From: Spirilliplanes yamanashiensis
GTDB lineage: Bacteria > Actinomycetota > Actinomycetes > Mycobacteriales > Micromonosporaceae
Reading direction: 5' to 3'
NCBI RefSeq assembly: GCF_016863475.1
Contig: NZ_BOOY01000030.1
Span: 147,663 to 211,662 of the forward strand
Length of the DNA: 64,000 nucleotides
Under the pieces are notes generated by a model. It was not told where the DNA came from and did no database searches. It worked only from the letters and a program-made list of their open reading frames with translations. This document shows, piece by piece, positions 8,494 to 15,886 of the stretch. The translations under genes and the position numbers were made by a program. Every line of letters begins with the position of its first letter. Position 1 is the stretch's first letter.

Positions 8494-8769
8494 GTGACCG
8501 TCACCGGCATCATCACCGCACTCGTCGTCGGCCTGATCGTCGGCGCCCTCGGACGCCTCGCCGTCCCCGGCCGGCAGAACCTGCCGGTCTGGCTGACGAT
8601 CCTCATCGGCGTCGTCGCCGCGCTCACCGGGACCGTCGTGGCGCGCCTGGCGGGCATCGAGCCGTCCGGCTTCAGCCTGCTGACGCTGCTCATCCAGGTG
8701 GGCCTCGCCGCCCTGGCCGTGTTCGCCGTCACCCGGTCCACCGGGCGGCGCCGGGCCGGGACCCGCTGA
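8494..8769 (+). CDS. GlsB/YeaQ/YmgE-type membrane protein
   Basis: 91 aa with three hydrophobic helices. It starts VTVTGIITALVVGLIVGALG, followed by the family's loop with LAVPGRQNLPVWLTILIGVV. Members of this transglycosylase-associated group are small stress-induced inner-membrane proteins. The GTG at 8494 follows AAGGA; a longer reading from 8446 lacks a ribosome site. It is first in a short run with a DksA-like and a STAS gene. Confidence 0.8.
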   Translation: MTVTGIITALVVGLIVGALGRLAVPGRQNLPVWLTILIGVVAALTGTVVARLAGIEPSGFSLLTLLIQVGLAALAVFAVTRSTGRRRAGTR

Positions 8770-8775
8770 GCCGTC

Positions 8776-9066
8776 GTGGGCGCCCACCACGAGGACCGCC
8801 GGCATCCCGCCGCCACCCTGCTGGGTCAGATGCTGCTCGACGAGCTGCGCGTCGCCACCTGCGAACGGGACCGGCACGACGCCGCGGCGTCGCTCGCCGC
8901 GGCCGGGCGGGCCGCCGACGCGGCCGCGGCGCTGCAGCGTCTCGCGGACGGCACGTTCGGCCGGTGTGTGCGGTGCGGGTCGCCGATCCCGCTGTGGCGG
9001 CTGCGGGCCCGGCCCGGCGTGCGCGACTGCACCGGCTGCGCGGCGGCGGGCGGGCGGCGGCCGTGA
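8776..9066 (+). CDS. Small TraR/DksA-type zinc-finger protein
   Basis: 96 aa. The C4 zinc finger uses Cys64, Cys67, Cys85 and Cys88 (CVRC...CTGC). The helix before it (AAALQRLADGTFGRC) matches that of the paralogue at 2828-3244. The GTG lies 6 bp after the preceding stop and has no strong ribosome site, so coupling to the upstream gene is likely. The stop overlaps the STAS gene start (GTGA). General stress or RNA polymerase binding is the family expectation; no direct evidence. Confidence 0.75.
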   Translation: MGAHHEDRRHPAATLLGQMLLDELRVATCERDRHDAAASLAAAGRAADAAAALQRLADGTFGRCVRCGSPIPLWRLRARPGVRDCTGCAAAGGRRP

Positions 9067-9410
9067 GCTTGCGGTTCGAGGGGCGGCTGGCGGTGCTCGG
9101 GGTCGCCGGCGAGGTCGACCTGGCCACCGTGGACGAGCTGGTGGCCGCGATGCGCCGGTGCCTGACCGACGACCGGGTCTCGGGCCTGGTGGTCCGGCTC
9201 GACGAGGTCACGTTCCTGGACTGCGCGGGGATCTCGGCGCTGCTGACCGCCCGGCGCGCCGCCCTGGGCACGGGGCGCCGGTTCCACGTCGCCGGCGCCC
9301 GGGGTCAGGTCCGCCGGGTGCTGTGCCTGACCGGCACGCTCGAACCCCTGGCCGGCGGCCCGGCGCCCGCCCGCGGCGGGCGTCAGCGCCAGCCGAAGAC
9401 CTGGGTGTAG
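9063..9410 (+). CDS. STAS-domain anti-sigma factor antagonist-like protein
   Basis: 115 aa with a SpoIIAA/RsbV fold: LAVLGVAGEVDLATVDEL, then VSGLVVRLDEVTFLDCAGISALL, in which the Ser of CAGIS is the usual phosphorylation site. This suggests partner switching with an anti-sigma kinase, none of which is encoded nearby. It begins in a GTGA overlap with the zinc-finger gene. Its last 28 bp overlap the 3' end of the convergent CAP-domain gene. Confidence 0.82.
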   Translation: MSLRFEGRLAVLGVAGEVDLATVDELVAAMRRCLTDDRVSGLVVRLDEVTFLDCAGISALLTARRAALGTGRRFHVAGARGQVRRVLCLTGTLEPLAGGPAPARGGRQRQPKTWV

Positions 9411-9874
9411 TACGCCTGGCCGCGGGCGTTGTACACGACGCCGACGCCGACGGCCTTGGCGTTGCAGTTGAGCAGGTTGCGGCGGTGGCCGGGGCTGGCC
9501 AGCCAGGCGTGGATGGCCTTGGCGGCGGTGGGCTGGCCCCAGGCGATGTTCTCCGACAGCGGCGCGGCGTAGCCGTGGTACTTGGCCCGGGCGCCGAAGG
9601 TGGAACCGTTGAGGCCGGTGTGGGAGAAGCGGGCGGTGCGGGCCATGTGGGCGCTGTGGCCGCGGGCGGCACGCACCAGGCGGGCGTCGACGCGCAGCGG
9701 CGTGCCGCAGCCGGCCGCCTTGCGCTGGTAGTTGGTGTAGCCGACGACCTGCTGCTCGAGGGTCTGCGTCGAGGTCAGGGCGGCGCTGGCGGGCGAGGCG
9801 AGCATCAGCACACCGAACAGCGCGGCGGGGACCAGGGCGAGGAAGGCGAGGCGGCGGGTCGTCGTCGTCAGCAA
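9383..9874 (-). CDS. Secreted CAP-domain (SCP/PR1-like) protein
   Basis: About 163 aa. A signal peptide (RRLAFLALVPAALFGVLML, cleavage after ASA) is followed by a CAP domain: VVGYTNYQRKAAGC, the His/Glu cleft residues in GHSAHMA and FSHTGL, SENIAWG, then AWLASPGHRRNLLN. CAP proteins are extracellular; their activity in bacteria is mostly undefined. The TTG at 9874 gives a normal-length signal peptide and has AAAGGG upstream; an ATG at 9928 would add 18 unlikely residues. A long leader with a strong hairpin precedes it. Confidence 0.85.
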   Translation of the reverse strand: MLTTTTRRLAFLALVPAALFGVLMLASPASAALTSTQTLEQQVVGYTNYQRKAAGCGTPLRVDARLVRAARGHSAHMARTARFSHTGLNGSTFGARAKYHGYAAPLSENIAWGQPTAAKAIHAWLASPGHRRNLLNCNAKAVGVGVVYNARGQAYYTQVFGWR

Positions 9875-10060
9875 CAGGCTGGCCCTTTCGGTCGCGTCCC
9901 GGCGATGGTCTCGCCCGGCTCCGCCCATCTGTTCGGCCCCGGCCGGCGATCCTCGGGTGTCCCGCGGGCGGTGTTGGGGTGCAAGCCGGTTCCGCCCGCG
10001 GATTCCCTCATGCCGCTCACCCGGTACAACGAGGCGGACCGCCGCGGGCTGTTGTGCGCC
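9875..10060 (-). promoter_or_regulatory. Possible structured 5' leader of the CAP gene
   Basis: Read on the minus strand, this leader contains GAATCCG, then a 10-bp perfect stem (CCGCGGGCGG with CCGCCCGCGG, 10001-9992 and 9971-9962) around a 20-nt loop containing GGAACC and TTGCACCCC. The pieces GAATCCG and GGAACC recall parts of c-di-AMP (ydaO) riboswitches, which often precede actinobacterial cell-wall genes. The expected GGGGUGAAUC and CAGCUAAC blocks are absent. I therefore call only a structured leader. Confidence 0.28.
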
Positions 10061-10077
10061 GTCCCTACGATCGGCCC

Positions 10078-11388
10078 GTGCCCGCGCCCCGGACGTCCGC
10101 CCGCCGCCGGGTGGGCCGGGCCGCCGCGTGCCTGGTCACGCTGGCCGCCGTGCTGGGCGTCGTCCGCCTGGCGCTGCCCGCCGACGGGCCGCCGGCGGGG
10201 GTGGACCGCCAGCTGGCGTTCCTGCGGGCGGCTCTCGACGACGGCGCCGGCGAGCGGGCCCAGCGGCAGTTCCCGGAGGGCTACTTCTTCCTGCACGCCC
10301 TGTACGGCCTGAGCCGGGTGGAGCTGGGCCTGCGGGAGCCCGCCGACCAGCGCGCCGAAGCGCTGCGGGAGGCCCGGTGGGCGCTGGGGCGGCTGGACGC
10401 GCCGGCCGGGCGGGCCCCGTTCGACCCGGGCCTGACGCCGGCCCACGGCGTGTTCTACCGCGGCTGGACGAACTGGCTGCGCGGCGGCGTGCTGAGCCTG
10501 CAGCCGGCCGGCTCGCGCGACCTTGCGGAGGTGCGCCGGTTCGCCGACGACTCCGCGGCCCTGGCCGCCGCGTTCGGGGCGGCGCCGTCGCCGTTCCTGG
10601 CCGCATACCCGGGTCAGGCGTGGCCGGTGGACTCGACCGTCGCGGTGGCGTCGCTGCGGCTGCACGACGCGCTGCTGCCGCCGCGGTTCGCCGGCACCGT
10701 CGCGCGGTGGCTGGCGGGCGTGCGGCAGCGGCTCGACCCGGCCACCGGGCTGCTGCCGCACCGGGTGGACGTGGCGACCGGCGCGGTGCTCGACGGGGCG
10801 CGGGGCAGCTCGCAGGCGATGATCCAGCGGTTCCTCGCCGACATCGACCCGGGGTTCGCCGCCGGGCAGTACCGCACCTTCCGGGACCGGTACGTCGCCG
10901 TCCCGCTCGGGCTGGGGCCGGCGGTGCGGGAGTACCCGCACGGCGTGGACGGCCCCGGCGACGTCGACTCGGGGCCGCTGCTGCTGGGCGTCAGCCTGTC
11001 GGCGACCGTGGTGACGGTGGGCGCGGCCCGGGTGCACGGCGACGCCCGGCTGGCCGGGGCGCTGGCCCGCTACGGCGAGGTGGCGGGCCTGCCGGTGGAC
11101 ACGCCCCGCACCAAGCGGTACGCCCTCGGCCTGGTGCCGATCGGCGACGCGTTCCTGGCCTGGTCGAAGACCGCCCGGCCGTGGGTGGCGCCGACCCCGG
11201 CGCCGCCGCCCGCCACGCTGCCGGCGTGGTGGTGGGCGCCGCTGCTGGGCCTGCTCGCCGCGGCCGGGCTCGCGCCGTGGCTACCGGCCCTGGCGCGCCG
11301 GGCCCGCCGGTCGCGGGTGGACGGTCAGGACCAGTCGAACGTCATGCCGAGGCGGTCCTGGAGGGCCGCGTTGTGGGGCGCGAAGTAG
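10078..11388 (+). CDS. Membrane-anchored helical (toroid-like) protein, function unknown
   Basis: 436 aa from the GTG at 10078. One TM near residues 15-33, a large external domain, and a C-terminal TM (WWWAPLLGLLAAAGLAPWL). The middle is almost all helix, with repeated aromatic/Gly motifs (FYRGWTNWLRGGVL, VDSTVAVASLRLHD, DVDSGPLLLGVS). These are typical of alpha/alpha-toroid folds such as six-hairpin glycosidases or linalool isomerase-type proteins. No catalytic residue can be assigned. Its last 64 bp overlap the convergent sulfotransferase gene, the terminal gene of EPS cluster 1. Confidence 0.65.
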   Translation: MPAPRTSARRRVGRAAACLVTLAAVLGVVRLALPADGPPAGVDRQLAFLRAALDDGAGERAQRQFPEGYFFLHALYGLSRVELGLREPADQRAEALREARWALGRLDAPAGRAPFDPGLTPAHGVFYRGWTNWLRGGVLSLQPAGSRDLAEVRRFADDSAALAAAFGAAPSPFLAAYPGQAWPVDSTVAVASLRLHDALLPPRFAGTVARWLAGVRQRLDPATGLLPHRVDVATGAVLDGARGSSQAMIQRFLADIDPGFAAGQYRTFRDRYVAVPLGLGPAVREYPHGVDGPGDVDSGPLLLGVSLSATVVTVGAARVHGDARLAGALARYGEVAGLPVDTPRTKRYALGLVPIGDAFLAWSKTARPWVAPTPAPPPATLPAWWWAPLLGLLAAAGLAPWLPALARRARRSRVDGQDQSNVMPRRSWRAALWGAK

Positions 11389-12212
11389 GCGCTCAGCTCG
11401 GCCCGGATCGCCGGGTCCATGGCGGAGCTGCGCCGCCCGTTGTGCACCTCGAACGCGGCGGGCGCGTGCGGCGGCAGGTCGAGGAAGCGCAGCACCTCGG
11501 CGTAGGTGGCGGCGGGCTCGCGGTACAACGTCTCGCTGGCCAGCACCAGCAGCTGCCCGGCGTCGAACCGGTCCAGCCACGGCGTCAGGTGCTCCAGGTA
11601 GCGGCCGCGGGCCCGGTAGGTCCACCAGTCGTACGGTTCGCTGACGTACCCCGGGTCGGCGATCAGCCGTTCCCGCTCCCCCGCCGTGCGCTCCGGCTCG
11701 GCGGCGAGCGCGGCGGCGAAGTCGAGCGGCTCCCGGCCCTCGGTGCGGCGCTCCTTCCAGTGCGAGTACGCCCGCTCCACCGGGTCGCGCAGCAGCACGA
11801 TGAGCCGCACGTCCGGCATCAGCGCGGCGACCCGCTGCGCGGCGAGGGGGTGGAACATGTACAGCGGCGCCGCCTCACCGGCCCGGACCGGCCCGCCGTG
11901 CCGGCGCTGCAGGGCGGCGCGCCGCCGCTCGGTCGGGAAGTGCGAGCGGTACCACGCCTCGCCGCGGGTGAAGTTCTCCTCGAAGTAGTGCGCGGACTTG
12001 GTGTTCCAGGCCGGGAACAGCCGCGGCACCAGCGGGTGCTCCAGCAGGTAGTTCCACAGTGACGTGGTGCCGCCGCGCTTGGTGCCGATGATGAGGAAGT
12101 CGGGCAGCGGGCGCGCGGCGCTGGTGCGCTCGCCGTAGCGGACCAGCGCGCGCTGCACCCGGGCGCGCACGCCGGGCGGCGCCATCGTCTTGACGCGGTC
12201 GCGCAGGCTCAT
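11325..12212 (-). CDS. Sulfotransferase domain protein
   Basis: 295 aa PAPS-dependent sulfotransferase. The 5'-phosphosulfate loop IIGTKRGGT lies at residues 41-49 and the 3'-phosphate motif RDPVERAYSHW at 142-152; both are canonical. It is last in the minus-strand EPS cluster and starts in an ATGA overlap with the flippase gene, so it probably sulfates the cluster 1 polysaccharide or its lipid-linked unit in the cytoplasm. No genes for PAPS synthesis are in the window. Sulfated EPS is an inference from position. Confidence 0.88.
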   Translation of the reverse strand: MSLRDRVKTMAPPGVRARVQRALVRYGERTSAARPLPDFLIIGTKRGGTTSLWNYLLEHPLVPRLFPAWNTKSAHYFEENFTRGEAWYRSHFPTERRRAALQRRHGGPVRAGEAAPLYMFHPLAAQRVAALMPDVRLIVLLRDPVERAYSHWKERRTEGREPLDFAAALAAEPERTAGERERLIADPGYVSEPYDWWTYRARGRYLEHLTPWLDRFDAGQLLVLASETLYREPAATYAEVLRFLDLPPHAPAAFEVHNGRRSSAMDPAIRAELSAYFAPHNAALQDRLGMTFDWS

Positions 12213-13657
12213 GCCGGTCTCCTGATCGTTCGGGCGAGGGCGCGCACCGCCGGGTGCAGCGCCGACGCGGCGACGGTGAGCAGCAGCAGCCCGGTGGTGA
12301 CGGCCAGGCCGGTGACGCCGCGCCCGGCGACGGCCGCGACGGCGCCGGCGAGCAGCAGGGTGCCGCCGCCGGCCAGCAGCGCGGTCCGGGCGATCGTGCG
12401 GTCCCACAGGCCCTGCCCCAGCACGGCGCGGGCGGCGACGGCGGCGAGCGCGTTCTCGGCGACGATGCCGGCGGTCCACGCGACGGCCGCGCCGAGCGCG
12501 CCGTGGCGCGGCACGAGCACCAGGCTGAGCGCGACGGTGAGCGCCAGCCCGGCCGCGGTCGCCAGCAGGTGCCGCCCGCTGCGCCCGCCCATCAGCAGCA
12601 CGGTCTGCACGATCCCGACGCCGGCGTTGACGGCCATGGCGGCGCAGAGCAGCGCCATGGCCGGGGCGCCGGCGGTGAACTCCGCGCCGAACAGCTGCAG
12701 GAAGCCCGGCGCGAACACGCCGAGAACCGCGAACCCGGGCCAGGACAGCGCGACGATCGCCGTGGTCGTCCGGCGGTACACCGCGGCGGCCGCGGCCCGC
12801 CGGTCGTCGCCAAGCAGGCGGGACAGCCGCGGCGCGACCGCCACCCGCAGGCCGTGCATGACGAGCAGGCCGGCGAGCACGTACCGGCCGACCGCGCCGA
12901 ACAGCCCGGCCTGCGCGTCGCCGGCGAGGGCGGCGGTGAGCAGCACGCCGACCCACATGCCGCCCGCGTCGATGGCCGCGGACACCCCGCGCGGCCCGGC
13001 GAACGACCAGAACGTGCGCCAGTCGGCCGGGGCGGGGCGCAGGGCCGCGCCGCGGCCGAGGGCGAGCGGGCCGGCCAGCAGCGCCGCCGCGGCGACCGCC
13101 GCGACCGCGGCCGGCAGCAGCCAGCCCGCGAAGGCGGCGCCCACCCCGGCCCCGGCGGCGAGCACCCCGCCGACCAGCGCCGGCCGGGCCACCGGCACGA
13201 ACACCGACTGCACCGCCACGTACGCGCCGACGGGCCGCACCGCCCGCACGGCGGCCAGCAGCACGGTCGCCGCCACGACGACCGGGACGGCCGCGAACGC
13301 GGGGCGCAGCGGCGCGGGCCCGGCCGCGGCGCCCACCGCGGCGACGGCGGCGGCCGCCAGCAGGGCAGGCAGCAGGGCGACGGGCAGCAGGCGGGCCGCG
13401 TCGCCGTCCGCGCCGGTCCGGCGCCGGGGCAGCGCCCACACCAGCGCCGTGTCCGCGCCGGCGCAGCAGACCGCGGCGGCGATGGTGACGACGGCGATCG
13501 CGGTGAACAGCTCGCCGGAGCCGGCGGCGCCGAGCCCCCGGACGATCACCATGGTGAGCACGAAGCCGGCCGCCCCGCTGACGGCGGCGCCGGCCAGCCC
13601 GGCCGCTCCGCCGCGCACGCCGGGGCGGGCGGGTGCGGCCGCGCCGGCCGCCGTCAC
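12209..13657 (-). CDS. Wzx-like polysaccharide flippase (MATE/MOP superfamily)
   Basis: 482 aa with 12-14 predicted TM helices and the usual opening of lipopolysaccharide flippases (AAGLAGAAVSGAAGFVLTMVI, then RGLGAAGSGELFTAIAV). It would move undecaprenyl-linked repeat units across the membrane. The GTG at 13657 overlaps the stop of the Wzy gene by 4 bp, and the stop overlaps the sulfotransferase start by 4 bp. Extremely Ala-rich, as is usual at this GC content. Confidence 0.85.
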   Translation of the reverse strand: MTAAGAAAPARPGVRGGAAGLAGAAVSGAAGFVLTMVIVRGLGAAGSGELFTAIAVVTIAAAVCCAGADTALVWALPRRRTGADGDAARLLPVALLPALLAAAAVAAVGAAAGPAPLRPAFAAVPVVVAATVLLAAVRAVRPVGAYVAVQSVFVPVARPALVGGVLAAGAGVGAAFAGWLLPAAVAAVAAAALLAGPLALGRGAALRPAPADWRTFWSFAGPRGVSAAIDAGGMWVGVLLTAALAGDAQAGLFGAVGRYVLAGLLVMHGLRVAVAPRLSRLLGDDRRAAAAAVYRRTTTAIVALSWPGFAVLGVFAPGFLQLFGAEFTAGAPAMALLCAAMAVNAGVGIVQTVLLMGGRSGRHLLATAAGLALTVALSLVLVPRHGALGAAVAWTAGIVAENALAAVAARAVLGQGLWDRTIARTALLAGGGTLLLAGAVAAVAGRGVTGLAVTTGLLLLTVAASALHPAVRALARTIRRPA

Positions 13658-14979
13658 CGGGCCGCGCCGTTCACGGCGACCGGTCGCGGGCCGAGCGGGC
13701 GGGACTCCCGGTTGACCGGGCCGTCCACCGCGGCGAGGCCCGCGCCCACGGCGAAGAAGATGATCGACAGGTTCGGGTCGACGTAGCCGTACACCGGGAT
13801 GATCGACAGGGCGATCACCGGCACCGTGCTCAGCCACTGCCCGGACAGCGACACGGCGGCGGCGAGGCGGCGGGCGACGAACAGCAGCCACAGCAGGAAG
13901 ACGGCCAGCGCCGGCAGGCCGTGGCTGAACATGACGTTCCACAGCATGCCCTGGGTGCCCAGCGGCTCGGCGGACAGCGTGGTGTCGACGGCGGTGGGCC
14001 CGCCGTAGCCGAGCAGGGGCGACCGGAGCACCGCCTGCCACGTGTGCACGTACAGGTCGAGGCGGTCGACGTTGGTGTCGGTGGTGCTGACCCGCTCGGC
14101 GATCCGCTCCTGGACGGGCACGACGAGGCTGAACAGGTAGAACAGCAGGACCACGACGCCGATCGAGGCGATCGGGCGGGCGCTGCCGCGCAGCAGGGCG
14201 CGCCCGGCGAGGTACACCATGCCGATGCCCAGGCCCAGGAACATGCCGCGGTTGAGGGTCATGAACGCCGGCACCACCGACAGCGGCAGCGACACCAGCA
14301 GCACGACGCGCAGCGCCCCGGCGCGCACCGAGGTCAGGTACGCCAGCACGCAGGGCAGCAGCAGCGCGTACGCCGTCCCCCAGTTGTTGGTGTGCGGGTA
14401 CGGCGCGGAGGTGCGGTAGATCGGCGCCCGGGAGAGCAGGTTGAACTCGTTGCTGCGCACGTGCACCAGCGACTGCAGGTACCGGGTCTCGGCCAGCTCC
14501 CGCGGCAGCAGCAGCTCCACCGGGGTGGTCAGGGCGAACGTCGGCACCAGCACGCCGAGCCAGCCGAGCGCGACGAGCGACAGCCAGCACAGGGCGAGCG
14601 GGCGCAGCAGGCGGTGCCAGGGCGTGCCCTCGCGCGCCACGTTGTAGACGTAGACGGCGACGACCAGCGCGGTCACCAGGAAGCCGACCCGCAGGGCGTA
14701 GGACAGGTACGCCGTCGGCCGGTCGATGCGCACGACGCTGAGCAGCACCAGGGCGAGGAACAGCCCCCACAGCGCGGCGCCCGGCGGCAGGGCGATCCGC
14801 CCGCGGGTCAGCAGGACGGCGAGCAGCACCGCGCCGAGCACCGACCAGCCGAGGTAGAACGCGCCCAGCGCCCACCAGAGCGGCACGAGCCCGAACATCA
14901 GCACGAGCGGCCAGGTGGGCAGCGGCACCGGCGGCACCGGCGCCACCGGTGGCGCCACCCGGCGGGCCGGGTCAGACAC
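13654..14979 (-). CDS. O-antigen ligase/Wzy-type polymerase
   Basis: 441 aa, about 11 TM helices. The large external loop characteristic of Wzy/WaaL proteins lies around residues 160-195 and 280-330 (HTNNWGTAYALLLPCVLAYL, then LGYGGPTAVDTT). It probably polymerises the repeat unit of cluster 1. The start is a GTG at 14979 inside the end of the GT2 gene (8-bp overlap), and no ribosome site is needed if coupled. A second Wzy lies at 47488-49014. Confidence 0.83.
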   Translation of the reverse strand: MSDPARRVAPPVAPVPPVPLPTWPLVLMFGLVPLWWALGAFYLGWSVLGAVLLAVLLTRGRIALPPGAALWGLFLALVLLSVVRIDRPTAYLSYALRVGFLVTALVVAVYVYNVAREGTPWHRLLRPLALCWLSLVALGWLGVLVPTFALTTPVELLLPRELAETRYLQSLVHVRSNEFNLLSRAPIYRTSAPYPHTNNWGTAYALLLPCVLAYLTSVRAGALRVVLLVSLPLSVVPAFMTLNRGMFLGLGIGMVYLAGRALLRGSARPIASIGVVVLLFYLFSLVVPVQERIAERVSTTDTNVDRLDLYVHTWQAVLRSPLLGYGGPTAVDTTLSAEPLGTQGMLWNVMFSHGLPALAVFLLWLLFVARRLAAAVSLSGQWLSTVPVIALSIIPVYGYVDPNLSIIFFAVGAGLAAVDGPVNRESRPLGPRPVAVNGAAR

Positions 14980-15886
14980 CGCGGCCCTGACGCTGCGCCA
15001 TGGCCAGGACCCGTTCGCCCGACAGCACGCCGAGCAGCACCGGCACGGTGGCCAGGATGCGCTTCTCCACCGGGTTGAGCCGCAGCACCCGCAGCAGCTC
15101 GCGCAGCGCCTCGCGCCGCCGGTGGCCGGAGGCGAGGGCGAACGCGATCTGGCCGTGGATGCGGGCCAGCCCGCTGCGGCTGCGGGCCAGCTCGGGGTGG
15201 CGCCGCAGCAGGTAGCGCTGCGCCTCGACGATCATCGCCCAGCGGCCGAAGAAGAACGAGCCGCCGTGCCAGTCGACGATCACCAGGACCTGCGGGGCCA
15301 TGACGATCGGCCCGTGCGCCGCGACGCGCAGCAGCCACTCGTAGTCCTCGCCGTACCCGCCGGGGATGTTCTCGTCGACGTCGCCGACGGCGGCCCAGGT
15401 CTCCCGGCGCACCACGACCGTGCTGGAGTGCACCTCCATGACCCGGTCGGCGAGCAGGTCGGCGAGCACGACCCGGTCGCGGCCGAGGACCCGGTCACGG
15501 GTGAAGCCGGGCCCCTGCAGGCGGATGCCGCAGCCGGCGGCGGCCGCGCCGGGGTGCGCGCGCAGCAGCTCGACCTGGTGCCGCAGCTTGTCCGGCAGCC
15601 ACACGTCGTCGTCGTCGCAGAAGGCGATGAGCTCGCCGGTGGAGCGCTCGGCCCCGGTGTTCCGGCCGCCGGGCAGGCCCTGCCGGTGGGTGTTGGTGGC
15701 GTACGCCAGGCTCCGCCCGGGCCCTGGGGTGAGGTCGAGGGTCCGGACGTCGACGTGGTCGTACACGACGACGCACTCGATCTCGCCGGGGTAGTCCTGG
15801 GCGAGCACCGCGGCGACGGCCCGGTCCAGCAGGCCGGGGCGGTCGCACGTCGCCACCACGACGGAGACGCGCGGGTGGCCGGTCAC
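14972..15886 (-). CDS. Glycosyltransferase family 2
   Basis: 304 aa GT-A enzyme. VSVVVATCDRPGLLDRAVAA opens the fold; the nucleotide-sugar metal motif FCDDDD (a DxD) lies near residue 98, and GEDYEWLLRVA around residues 165-175 supplies the catalytic ED pair. A C-terminal amphipathic region may attach it to the membrane. It would add a sugar to the cluster 1 repeat unit. The GTG at 15886 overlaps the Wzz-like stop by 4 bp. Confidence 0.88.
   Translation of the reverse strand: MTGHPRVSVVVATCDRPGLLDRAVAAVLAQDYPGEIECVVVYDHVDVRTLDLTPGPGRSLAYATNTHRQGLPGGRNTGAERSTGELIAFCDDDDVWLPDKLRHQVELLRAHPGAAAAGCGIRLQGPGFTRDRVLGRDRVVLADLLADRVMEVHSSTVVVRRETWAAVGDVDENIPGGYGEDYEWLLRVAAHGPIVMAPQVLVIVDWHGGSFFFGRWAMIVEAQRYLLRRHPELARSRSGLARIHGQIAFALASGHRRREALRELLRVLRLNPVEKRILATVPVLLGVLSGERVLAMAQRQGRGV

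Noticed and set aside
9875..10060. c-di-AMP riboswitch
   Set aside because: Only GAATCCG and GGAACC fragments match; the GGGGUGAAUC and CAGCUAAC blocks expected of the class are missing, so only a structured leader is reported.
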